This document shows positions 1 to 7,239 of a DNA stretch of 64,000 bases, in pieces. The notes below the pieces were generated by a model. That model saw only the letters and a program-made list of their open reading frames with translations. It was not told where the DNA came from and made no database searches. The position numbers and the translations under genes are program-made. How positions within the stretch are numbered: the stretch's first letter is position 1; every line of letters begins with the position of its first letter. The stretch lies in contig JAIXZW010000019.1 in the NCBI GenBank assembly GCA_027489375.1, positions 186,001 through 250,000 of the forward strand, given 5' to 3'. This DNA comes from Paracoccaceae bacterium. GTDB lineage: Bacteria > Pseudomonadota > Alphaproteobacteria > Rhodobacterales > Rhodobacteraceae.

Positions 1-720
1 GCCCTGCGCCTGTGCTGCCTGCAAGAGGCGGGTCACGGGCGGATTGTGGATACCATCGGCCACCACCATGTCCGGCGTCAAGCTGCCCGTATCGATGTCT
101 GGCATCGCCTCGACATCTGGGTAAAGCCCGACCGAGGTGGCGTGGATCACGATGTTGGTGTCTCTCGGCACTGCGAATGGACCTGTCCAAGCTGCATAGC
201 TTGCCGTTGCGGGCGTGCGGGCATTTAGCAGAGCCACGACTTCTTCCGCCCGCGCCGCAGAGCGGTTGACAATCAGGATCCGCGCGGCACCGGCCAGCGC
301 CATCTCGACTGCTACGGCTCGTGCTGCCCCGCCTGCGCCAAACAGCACCACCGATTTGCCTTTTGGGTCCACCACCTCGCGTAATGCGGCGACGAAGCCG
401 CGACCGTCGGTGTTCTCGCCGATGAGCCTGTCGCCTACCCGGACGATGGTGTTAACTGCCCCAATTATCTCGGCCGATTGCCCCAGCCCGTCCAGATGCG
501 TGATCACCGCAACTTTGTGCGGGATGGAACAGTTGAACCCCTGCCAGCCCATTGCCCGCGCACCGCGCACTGCATCGCCAAGGTCGGAGGGTGTGACCTC
601 CATATTCAGATAGCGCCAATCAAGACCGTGATGGGCGAAGGCTGCCTCGATCATCGCGACCGTGGGGTTCTCGGCAGCGGGCTGGGCGAAAGAGCCGGTG
701 ATCGGCAGGAGAAAGTTCAT
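1..720 (-). CDS. Shikimate/quinate dehydrogenase family protein (AroE-like), 3' end outside the window
   Basis: NAD(P)-dependent oxidoreductase of the shikimate dehydrogenase family, cytosolic; 240 codons are visible and the C-terminus lies beyond the left edge. Seen: start ATG at 718-720; a GFNCSIPHK segment with the expected catalytic lysine (K69); ENTDGRGF with the catalytic Asp near residue 105; a FGAGGAARA nucleotide-binding loop around residue 127; and NRSAARA after it. The N-terminal substrate loop, usually of SxSPxxHN type, reads GSFAQPAAENP, so the substrate may not be shikimate. It starts 18 nt after the stop of the GMC oxidoreductase on the same strand, so the two are probably one operon acting on a cyclic polyol or hydroxy acid such as quinate (inference). 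Family assignment is firm; biosynthetic versus catabolic role is open, though the context favours catabolic. Confidence 0.85.
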   Translation of the reverse strand, partial: MNFLLPITGSFAQPAAENPTVAMIEAAFAHHGLDWRYLNMEVTPSDLGDAVRGARAMGWQGFNCSIPHKVAVITHLDGLGQSAEIIGAVNTIVRVGDRLIGENTDGRGFVAALREVVDPKGKSVVLFGAGGAARAVAVEMALAGAARILIVNRSAARAEEVVALLNARTPATASYAAWTGPFAVPRDTNIVIHATSVGLYPDVEAMPDIDTGSLTPDMVVADGIHNPPVTRLLQAAQAQG

Positions 721-738
721 GGGATCGGTCCTTTAAAG

Positions 739-2256
739 TCAGAGAGTGCGGTTGTCGCGCAGATGTGCCCCGACCCGCAGTGCCTGTGCCGCGATGGTCA
801 GTGCCGGGTTCAGCGCAGCGGAAGAGGGGAAGAACCCTGCATCCACCACATGCAGGTTCGGATGGTCATGTGCGCGGCAAAGCGCGTCCAGCGCCGAGGT
901 TGCGGGGTCATCGCCCATCCGCACCGTTCCGCATTGATGCGAAGGTGCCTGAATGCCAAAGCTGTGGCGCAGGACAATCGGAAAACCGGCACGCCGCAGG
1001 ATGGCCCGCACGTGGGCAACGAAACGGTGATGTGCGGTGGTGCCGCCGGGGCGGTAATCGACCTCGACACGGCCATCGCCGCGCAGTCGGACACGGCTGT
1101 CGAGGTTCGGCAGGTCCTCCGACATGGCCAGCATGTCCACCGAATGCCGCCCCAGCCAGTTGGCCAAAGGTCGCGGTACCGCGGGATAGGCCGAACGGAT
1201 CATCTCACCCCGGATGTTGCCTAACATCTGCATGTTGCCGCGGGCGTCCGGATCGCCGGGCAGGCCGTGATAGAAATCGTTCACGGACAGTGTCTTAGGA
1301 AACTTCGTGTCGTTTCGCGCGAAAGGGTTCACACCCATCAGTCCGGTCAGGTGGTGGTTCATCAGATAGCGCCCCACGACCCCGGAACGGTTGGCAAGCC
1401 CATTTGGAGCCGCCTCGCAGGCGGACCGGAGCAGGACTAGCGCAGAATTTATGGCCCCGGCGGAAAGAACGAAGGTCTGGGCCTCGATGCGCAACGTCTC
1501 GCCCCCTCGCCGAACCTCGGCCGCGACGATGCGTTGGCCGGCCTCGTCGGCGATAAGGCGCGTCACTTCGCTGCCGCGTTCCAGCCAGATGTCAGGATGG
1601 GACAGAAGCGGTCTCAAGACCCGGGTTTCCGCATCGCCCTTGGCGTCAGACTGGCAGGCGAAGGCGTCGCAGGTGCCGCATCGGATGCAAGTGCCGCCCG
1701 GGCCGTAATCCACCGCCGATGGCATGTGAAACGGCCGCAGTCCCTGGGCGACCAGCTGTTGCGCGAGTCGGGCGATCACGGGCTCATGCGGAATGGCCTG
1801 ATGCGGAAAGGGAGCGCGCGGCGGGTCCGTCGGGTCCATCCCGACCTGACCACGCACCCCATAAAGCCTCTCGGCCTCGGCATAGTAGGGCGCCAGATCG
1901 GCATAGGTCATCGGCCAAGCCGGCGAGGTGGCGCCGTCGATCTCGACTTCCCGGAAATCGCTCTCCCGGAACCTAAACATGGCGGTGCCGTAGAATTTCG
2001 TGTGGCCGCCGACATAGTAATACTGGCCCGGACGATAGCTCTTGCCCCTACCATCGACCCATTCGTCGCGGGTCTTGTAGCGAGCTTGCAAGAAGACCGC
2101 CTCTGCATCGCTGTTCTGCGGCTCTTTCGGCAGGAAATCTCCCCGTTCGAGAATAAGGATTTTCGCGCCAGTGCCCGCAAGCTGATGCGCGACTGCAGAG
2201 CCGCCAACGCCCGAGCCGATGATCGCGATATCTGCCTTGATCGTCTGCATGCTCAT
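739..2256 (-). CDS. GMC-family FAD-dependent oxidoreductase
   Basis: About 505-residue flavoprotein that would oxidise a polyol, sugar or alcohol. Seen: N-terminal Rossmann FAD motif IIGSGVGGSAVAHQLAG followed by ILERGD; a cysteine-rich CIRCGTCDAFACQSDAKGD segment of the type found in gluconate-2-dehydrogenase/pyranose-oxidase-like members; and a C-terminal SHQCGTVRMGDD ... LNPALTIAAQALR block carrying the active-site His and Asn. The start at 2256 is chosen because AGGAG lies just upstream of it, whereas the longer frame to 2346 runs through the promoter region. No Sec or Tat signal is seen. It is transcribed ahead of the AroE-like gene and divergently from the cupin/AraC regulator, which probably controls it. 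The substrate cannot be told from sequence. Confidence 0.9.
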   Translation of the reverse strand: MSMQTIKADIAIIGSGVGGSAVAHQLAGTGAKILILERGDFLPKEPQNSDAEAVFLQARYKTRDEWVDGRGKSYRPGQYYYVGGHTKFYGTAMFRFRESDFREVEIDGATSPAWPMTYADLAPYYAEAERLYGVRGQVGMDPTDPPRAPFPHQAIPHEPVIARLAQQLVAQGLRPFHMPSAVDYGPGGTCIRCGTCDAFACQSDAKGDAETRVLRPLLSHPDIWLERGSEVTRLIADEAGQRIVAAEVRRGGETLRIEAQTFVLSAGAINSALVLLRSACEAAPNGLANRSGVVGRYLMNHHLTGLMGVNPFARNDTKFPKTLSVNDFYHGLPGDPDARGNMQMLGNIRGEMIRSAYPAVPRPLANWLGRHSVDMLAMSEDLPNLDSRVRLRGDGRVEVDYRPGGTTAHHRFVAHVRAILRRAGFPIVLRHSFGIQAPSHQCGTVRMGDDPATSALDALCRAHDHPNLHVVDAGFFPSSAALNPALTIAAQALRVGAHLRDNRTL

Positions 2257-2322
2257 GTCTCCTTTTCCTGCTCTTGATGCCAAGTCCAGCGCCGATCCGA
2301 TATTCCCCGCCGCCGCAAAAAC

Positions 2323-2356
2323 TTGTATGATTGCCGCATTCCGCATATTGTATGAT
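2323..2356. promoter_or_regulatory. Direct repeat TTGTATGAT x2 in the divergent GMC/AraC promoter
   Basis: The 9-mer TTGTATGAT occurs at 2323-2331 and again at 2348-2356, 25 bp apart on the same strand, in the 105-bp region between the divergent GMC oxidoreductase and AraC-type regulator genes. AraC-family proteins commonly bind direct-repeat half sites two helical turns apart, so this is a candidate operator. The second copy ends 5 bp before the proposed AraC start, so either autorepression or a very short leader is likely. Confidence 0.5.
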
Positions 2357-2361
2357 ACGCA

Positions 2362-3231
2362 ATGCCCATAGCGCCGCCCTATTTCGAGACTGTGACGATC
2401 CCACCGGATCGCTCGATGCTGGTATTCGATCGCCGCCTACCGGAGTTTCCCTTCAACTGGCACTATCACCCGGAGTTCGAACTGACCCTTACGGTGGGCA
2501 GCCGTGGCATGCGCTTTGTGGGCGACCACGTCGGGCAGTATGAGGACGGCGACCTTGTGCTGATCGCACCGAATGTGCCGCACGCTTTCCAGTCCCGGGC
2601 GCTAGTCGGAGAGGCAGGCCAGCACCGCGCCGTCGTTTCATGGTTCGCACAAGGCTGGATCGAGGGCCTGATCCGTGTGGTGCCGGAACTTGGACCGGTT
2701 TCCGGCCTGCTAATGCAGGCGCGGCGGGGGCTCCGTTTCGGGTCTGCAACGGCAGATCGTCTGCGCTGCAGGATCTTGGAATTGGTCCATCTGGACGCCT
2801 TGGCGCAGGTCATGGCCCTGCAGTCGCTTCTTGCCGAGCTTTCCATTGCGCCCGATCGGATGCCTTTGGCCAGCGGGGAAGTTTCGGTCAGCGACCTGCC
2901 GCGTGATAAACTCCGTCTGCAAAAGGTCCTGGATCACCTGCATAGCCATTACGATCAGCCCCTGCGGCTGCAACCGCTTTGCGATCTCGTCCACCTGACA
3001 GAAAGCCAGTTGCAACGAGTATTTAGACGCAGCACTCGCATGTCGATCAGCGCCTATGTCGCGCAGCTGCGTATGGGGCGGGCTTGCCAGATGCTAGTGC
3101 AATCCGAGGCCCAGATCGCTCGTATCGCGGACGATTGCGGATTTTGCGACGCGGCCGATTTCGCTCGGCGATTCCGGCAAGCGCGAGGGATCACGCCTTC
3201 GGCCTATCGCAATGCATTTCGGGGATCGTGA
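2362..3231 (+). CDS. AraC-family regulator with N-terminal cupin domain
   Basis: 289-residue transcription factor. Seen: an N-terminal cupin-like sensor (WHYHPEFELTLTVG near residue 35, then GDLVLIAPNVPHAF near 70), the layout used by regulators of sugar and aromatic catabolic genes; and a C-terminal double helix-turn-helix from about residue 185, including LCDLVHLTESQLQRVFRR, IARIADDCGFCDAADFARRF and the closing RQARGITPSAYR. It is divergent from the GMC/AroE-like operon and presumably controls it. The start at 2362 has no clear Shine-Dalgarno sequence; the transcript may be leaderless, or Met19 may be the real start. The IS5-family element follows about 25 bp downstream. Confidence 0.9.
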   Translation: MPIAPPYFETVTIPPDRSMLVFDRRLPEFPFNWHYHPEFELTLTVGSRGMRFVGDHVGQYEDGDLVLIAPNVPHAFQSRALVGEAGQHRAVVSWFAQGWIEGLIRVVPELGPVSGLLMQARRGLRFGSATADRLRCRILELVHLDALAQVMALQSLLAELSIAPDRMPLASGEVSVSDLPRDKLRLQKVLDHLHSHYDQPLRLQPLCDLVHLTESQLQRVFRRSTRMSISAYVAQLRMGRACQMLVQSEAQIARIADDCGFCDAADFARRFRQARGITPSAYRNAFRGS

Positions 3232-3255
3232 TGCCCCTGGACAGTTCTGAGCCGA

Positions 3256-4108
3256 GGGTTAGGACCAATTTATTATGCGTTCTCGGTGTGATTCAGCCTC
3301 CGCAAGGAAACTGACCGATGAGCGACCTTTTTTGGCTGACGGACGCGCAGATGGCGCAGCTTGACCCCTTTTTTCCCGAGAGCCACGGGAAGCCGCGTGT
3401 TGATGACCGGCGTGTGTTGAGTGGTATAGCCTTCATCAATCGCAATGGCTTGCGCTGGTGCGATGCGCCCCGGGAGTATGGCCCGCCGAAGACGTTATAC
3501 AATCGTTGGAAGCGGTGGGGGGACATGGGGTTCTTCGCCCGGATCATGGAGGGGCTGGCCTCCGAAGCGGCGGTTCCAAAGACGGTGATGATCGACGCGA
3601 CCTACCTGAAGGCACACCGCACGGCGACCAGCCTGCGGTCGAAAAAGGGGGGCCTGATGACCAAAGGGGCCGCCTGATCGGCCGAACCAAGGGTGGCATG
3701 AACACCAAACTGCACGCCGTCACCGATGCGGAAGGTCGTCCGATCCGGTTCTTCATGACCGCAGGTCAGGTCAGCGACTACACCGGGGCAGCTGCGCTGC
3801 CGACCGGTTTGCCAAAGGCGGAGTGGCTGCTGGCCGACCGGGGTTACGATGCCAACTGGTTCAGCGATGCGTTGAAAGATAAGGGGATAAAGCCCTGCAT
3901 CCCGGGCCGGAAGTCGCGCGCTATGCCCACCAGGCACGACAAGCGCCGCTACAAACGCCGCAACTGGATCGAGATCATGTTCGGGCGGCTAAAGGACTGG
4001 CCTCGGGTTGCCACCCGCTACGACCGGTGCCCGAAGGTCTTCCTCTCCGCCGTCGCGCTCGCCGCAATCGTCATGTTCTGGCTATGAAACAAGAACGAGG
4101 CCTGACCC
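3256..4108 (+). mobile_element. IS5-family insertion sequence (IS427-like), about 0.85 kb
   Basis: A two-frame transposase is flanked by imperfect terminal inverted repeats: GGGTTAGGACC begins at 3256 and its degenerate partner GGGTCAGGCCT reads inward from 4108 on the other strand. The length of about 853 bp matches IS427-type elements. No clear target duplication is visible outside these ends, so the exact boundaries are uncertain by a few bases. The element lies between the AraC gene and the TetR gene at the left border of the catabolic island and does not visibly break either one. Confidence 0.7.
3318..4087 (+). CDS. IS5-family DDE transposase made by -1 frameshift (OrfA 3318-3677, OrfB in the -1 frame to 4087)
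   Basis: OrfA starts at 3318 (SDLFWLTDAQMAQLDPFFPE, the usual N-terminal domain) and stops at 3677. OrfB is open in the -1 frame to 4087. The frames meet at a run of five A and six G (3642-3652) that can be read as A-AAG-GGG or G-GGG-GGC, both suitable -1 slippery heptamers, so the full protein is probably made by programmed frameshifting and not destroyed by mutation. All three catalytic acids can be found: Asp in VMIDATYLK (OrfA), Asp in LLADRGYDANW and Glu in RRNWIEIMFGRLKDW (OrfB). The joined product would be about 256 residues, normal for the group, and is probably active. Confidence 0.88.
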
Positions 4109-4160
4109 CAAGGCGCAGTTGCTACTTCGGACCCTGGGGCTTTGTCGGACGTATTTTTCG

Positions 4161-4874
4161 TCAGACTGAAACTAGCCGCAGGATCGTGTCGATGTTGAAG
4201 CGCAGCCGTTCTTCCAGAGCCTCTTTCGCCATCAAATCCCGCTCGAAAACGATCGAGCCTGTGAAACGGTTGGTCAGGTAGTAATATCCGATGGCCGCGA
4301 TGGTGATGTTGAGTTGGACCGGATCGATGCCTTGTCGGAAAACGCCCGTTGAAACGCCGCGTTCAAGGATCGTCGTCACCATCGACACGAACTTGCGGCT
4401 GTAGACCTTGATCACTTCGGACTTCTTCAGGTGCTTGGCCCGATGCAGGTTCTCGCTGTTTACCAGCGTGATGAATTCAGGGTTCTTTTGGTAGTATTCC
4501 CAAGTGAATCTGACCAGCCGTTCTAGCGCCTCACGCGGTTCTAGATGGTCGAGGTTGAGCTTCAGTTCGGCGGTCCGAATATCGACATAAGCGTTCTCGA
4601 GAACCGTCTGGAACAGGCCCTCTTTCGACTCGAAATAGTGGTAAATCATCCGCTTGTTCGCGCGGGCCTTTTCCGCGATCACATCGACGCGGGCGCCGCC
4701 CAAGCCATTCTTGGCAAACTCTTTTTTTGCCGCGTCAAGGATGCGGGCCTTGGTCGCTTCGGCATCGCGGATCCGCGGTTTCTTGGCCGGCGTCGCGGAG
4801 GCAGGTGTCGAGTCCATAACTTCTCCCATGACCGCTTGGCCGTCTGCGGTCGCAACCAAGCCACTCTGGCTCAT
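4161..4874 (-). CDS. TetR-family regulator, candidate master regulator of the 4.2-26 kb island
   Basis: 237 residues. The N-terminal helix-turn-helix (ATKARILDAAKKEFAKNG then ARVDVIAEKARANKRMIYHYF) is typical TetR, followed by an all-helical ligand-binding and dimer domain. The start at 4874 (MSQSGLV) is preferred because AGGAAG lies about 7 nt upstream of it; the longer frame to 4904 has no ribosome binding site. It is divergent from the sugar-binding-protein gene at 5067. A dyad site in the shared promoter (4952-4968) recurs at three other promoters in the island, which suggests this protein represses all of them and is released by a pathway intermediate (inference). The N-terminal extension before the HTH, about 40 residues rich in Ala, Ser and Pro, is longer than in most TetR proteins. 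Confidence 0.9.
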   Translation of the reverse strand: MSQSGLVATADGQAVMGEVMDSTPASATPAKKPRIRDAEATKARILDAAKKEFAKNGLGGARVDVIAEKARANKRMIYHYFESKEGLFQTVLENAYVDIRTAELKLNLDHLEPREALERLVRFTWEYYQKNPEFITLVNSENLHRAKHLKKSEVIKVYSRKFVSMVTTILERGVSTGVFRQGIDPVQLNITIAAIGYYYLTNRFTGSIVFERDLMAKEALEERLRFNIDTILRLVSV

Positions 4875-4951
4875 CGGTCTTCCTAAAGCAAAGGCATCTG
4901 TCAAAGGAGCGGGCGCGTCAAGAAATTTGCTTGACTCACTTCGACGTAAAA

Positions 4952-4968
4952 AAGTAACTAGTTAGTGC
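4952..4968 (-). promoter_or_regulatory. Operator copy A (GCACTAACTAGTTACTT) between tetR and the ABC operon
   Basis: Read on the minus strand this 17-mer is GCACTAACTAGTTACTT. It shares the (A/G)GTTACT right half and the spacing of three other sites in the island. It lies about 80 bp from the tetR start and 100 bp from the binding-protein start, suited to autoregulation and control of the importer operon. Confidence 0.6.
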
Positions 4969-5066
4969 GTTAAGTGAGGAGATGCCGTTCGCGTCCCCCA
5001 CTTTCGGCCGCCGCGGGCACCTCGTCCGGCTGGCGAGATTGTAGGAAAACAGGGGAGGAGGACCAC

Positions 5067-6176
5067 GTGTCTACATTCATCAAGGATTTCATCGAACGCG
5101 AAACGCTCAGCCGCCGGAACTTCCTGTTCGCATCGGCTGCGGGTCTGACTACGGCGGCGATGCCCGGCGTCTTCGGCGGTGGCATGGCGCGTGCTGCGAC
5201 GGACCCGGCTCTCGCTTGGTCCTATCGTGATCGCGCAAGCGCCTATTGGAACTCCATCGTCTCGGGCGGCGAGGCCTTTACCGAGTCGCTTGGCAAGCCG
5301 AAGGATGCGATGACCTCGCTCATCAACGAAGGGTCGTCGGAAAAATCGCTGGCCGATATCAAGGCGTTCCTTGCCAAGAACAACGGCGCCTGCGCCATTG
5401 CCTGCGATGCGAACGATAGCCCCAACGCGCGCCCCGTGGCCGAAGCGGCGCAGGCGGCGGGCGGCTATGTCTCGACCATCTGGAACAAGACCGACGATGC
5501 CCACCCGTGGGACTTTGGCGACAACTGGGTCAGCCACATGTCGTGGTCGGACGAAAAGCCCGCCGAAGAAACCGCACGCATCCTGTTCGAAGCGATGGGC
5601 GGCAAGGGTGGCGTCGTCCACCTTGGCGGGATCGCGGCGAACAATCCGGCCATCGAGCGTCTGAACGGGTTGAAGAACGCGTTAAAAGACTATCCCGATA
5701 TCGAACTGCTCGACGCCCAGCCTGCCGATTGGGACACCACCAAGGCGGCCGAATTGATGGCGAGCTTCCTGACGAAATACGGCGACAAGATCACGGGCGT
5801 CCATTGCGCCAACGACAACATCGCCTATGGAGTGATGGAGGCGCTCAAGGCCGAAGGGATCGAGGGCATGCCGATCGTCGCCTATGACGGCAACCCCGAA
5901 GCGGTGCAGATGGTGATGGACGGCGATCTTCTGGCAACCGTGTTCACCAACCCGCATTGGGGTGGCGGTATCACCCTTGCGCTGGCCTATCACGCGGCCA
6001 TCGGCACCTTCAAACCCAGCGAAGAGCCGAACGAACACCGCGAGTTCTACGGGCCGACGATCCTTGTCACCGCCAAGGACGCAGCCGATTTCAAAGCCAA
6101 GTATCTCGACAACGTCCCGAGCTATGACTGGACGGATTTCTGGGGGCCGTCGAACGGGCCCATCGTCTACAAGTAA
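5067..6176 (+). CDS. Sugar-type ABC transporter periplasmic binding protein (RbsB-like), Tat signal
   Basis: 369-residue periplasmic binding protein of the ribose/galactose type (peripla_BP_4 fold), delivering a sugar-like solute to the permeases encoded next. Seen: a Tat-type leader, SRRNFLFASAAG, with cleavage expected near GMARAA (about residue 45); then the alternating fold with LADIKAFLAKNNGACAIACD, VHLGGIAANNPAIERLNGLKNALKDYP and GVHCANDNIAYGVMEAL plus MPIVAYDGNPEAVQMV in the hinge/ligand region. The GTG at 5067 is chosen because GGGGAGGAGG lies directly upstream; an earlier in-frame ATG at 4974 sits in the promoter. First gene of a transporter operon under operator A. Tat export implies folding before export. 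Ligand unknown. Confidence 0.93.
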   Translation: MSTFIKDFIERETLSRRNFLFASAAGLTTAAMPGVFGGGMARAATDPALAWSYRDRASAYWNSIVSGGEAFTESLGKPKDAMTSLINEGSSEKSLADIKAFLAKNNGACAIACDANDSPNARPVAEAAQAAGGYVSTIWNKTDDAHPWDFGDNWVSHMSWSDEKPAEETARILFEAMGGKGGVVHLGGIAANNPAIERLNGLKNALKDYPDIELLDAQPADWDTTKAAELMASFLTKYGDKITGVHCANDNIAYGVMEALKAEGIEGMPIVAYDGNPEAVQMVMDGDLLATVFTNPHWGGGITLALAYHAAIGTFKPSEEPNEHREFYGPTILVTAKDAADFKAKYLDNVPSYDWTDFWGPSNGPIVYK

Positions 6177-6191
6177 CTGACGCGCGCAGAC

Positions 6192-6245
6192 GGGGCGACT
6201 GGTCGCAAACCGGTCGCCCCCATTCTATCCCCTTCGGCGAAGGGG
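6192..6245 (+). other. Two RNA hairpins between binding-protein and permease genes
   Basis: GGGGCGACTGGT (6192-6203) pairs with ACCGGTCGCCCC (6209-6220) with one G-U pair and a 5-nt loop. CCCCTTC (6229-6235) pairs with GAAGGGG (6239-6245) around a 3-nt loop. Neither has a T tract. Such structures usually protect the upstream message from 3' decay and lower expression of the downstream permeases. Confidence 0.6.
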
Positions 6246-6264
6246 ACCGCCAAGGGAGGGCAGG

Positions 6265-7230
6265 GTGAATCGATATCTGACACGGGAGAATGCAATCCGC
6301 TGGGCGCCGCTTATGGTGCTTATCGGCCTTGTCATCCTGTTTACGGCCATCAATCCGGCCTTCTTCTCGCAGCGGAATTTTGCCCGCATCACCGTGGCTG
6401 CAGCGCCCGCGCTTATGGTCGCGATCGGGGTTACTTTCATCATCGTCATGGGGTCCATCGACCTTTCGATGGAAGGCACTGTCGGGCTGACGGCAGTTCT
6501 TTTCTGCTTTCTGTTCCTTGCCACGGGCGGGACGTTGGCGGTGGGCGGATGGGTTGCGATGCCGTTGATCCTGCTGCTTGGCGCAGCCATCGGCTTCGTC
6601 AACGGGCTGGTCCATGTGAAGCTGCGCATCCCGTCCTTTATGGCAAGCCTTGCGATCGGTTTCGTTGGCACGGGGGCGGCCGTTCTGGTGACAGGCGGCG
6701 ATATCGTGAAGATTGACGACGACACCTTCCGCGCCCTTCTGACATGGCGCATCGCGGGCTTTCCGCTGATGGTCTATGTCGTCGGCGGTTTCGTCCTGCT
6801 GGCATGGTTCATCCAGTCGCATACCACGCTGGGCCGCAACTTTTACGCCGTCGGCGGGGGCGAGGAACTGGCCCACGCCTCGGGGCTGAACGTGCGGCGC
6901 GTGCGGATCATGGGCTTCGTGCTAGCCGGAATGTTCTATGCGGTCGCAGGCATCCTTCAGGTCGCCAAGCTGGGTCAGGCGGAATCCGTCAGCGGCGCGA
7001 ATTTCATGTTCATCTCGATCACCTCGGTCGTGGTTGGCGGGGTGGCGCTATGGGGTGGCATCGGCGGGGTCTGGAATACGGTCGTCGGCGTGCTGATCGT
7101 CAATGTCATCAACAACGGAATGGTGGTGATCGGCTTGCCGGACTTCCTTCAGGACGGGGTGCTGGGGCTTCTGGTGATCGTCGCCGTCGTCCTGTCGACC
7201 GACCGCCGTTCCATCAGCTTCGTGAAATAG
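6265..7230 (+). CDS. Ribose-type ABC transporter permease (RbsC family), first subunit
   Basis: 321 residues, inner membrane. Multiple hydrophobic helices typical of BPD_transp_2 permeases are visible, from WAPLMVLIGLVILFTAINPAFF through VTFIIVMGSIDLS to the C-terminal VIGLPDFLQDGVLGLLVIVAVVL. The GSIDLSMEG and FYAVGGGEELAHASGLNVRRV segments are hallmark positions of RbsC-like proteins. It starts with GTG at 6265 behind GGGAGGG. The operon encodes a second, different permease at 8757, so the channel is probably a heterodimer and not the RbsC homodimer. Confidence 0.92.
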   Translation: MNRYLTRENAIRWAPLMVLIGLVILFTAINPAFFSQRNFARITVAAAPALMVAIGVTFIIVMGSIDLSMEGTVGLTAVLFCFLFLATGGTLAVGGWVAMPLILLLGAAIGFVNGLVHVKLRIPSFMASLAIGFVGTGAAVLVTGGDIVKIDDDTFRALLTWRIAGFPLMVYVVGGFVLLAWFIQSHTTLGRNFYAVGGGEELAHASGLNVRRVRIMGFVLAGMFYAVAGILQVAKLGQAESVSGANFMFISITSVVVGGVALWGGIGGVWNTVVGVLIVNVINNGMVVIGLPDFLQDGVLGLLVIVAVVLSTDRRSISFVK

Positions 7231-7239
7231 GAGGCCGCG

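Noticed and set aside
3250..4115. Target-site duplication flanking the IS element
   Set aside because: Bases next to the inferred ends (CGA on the left, CAA on the right) do not match.
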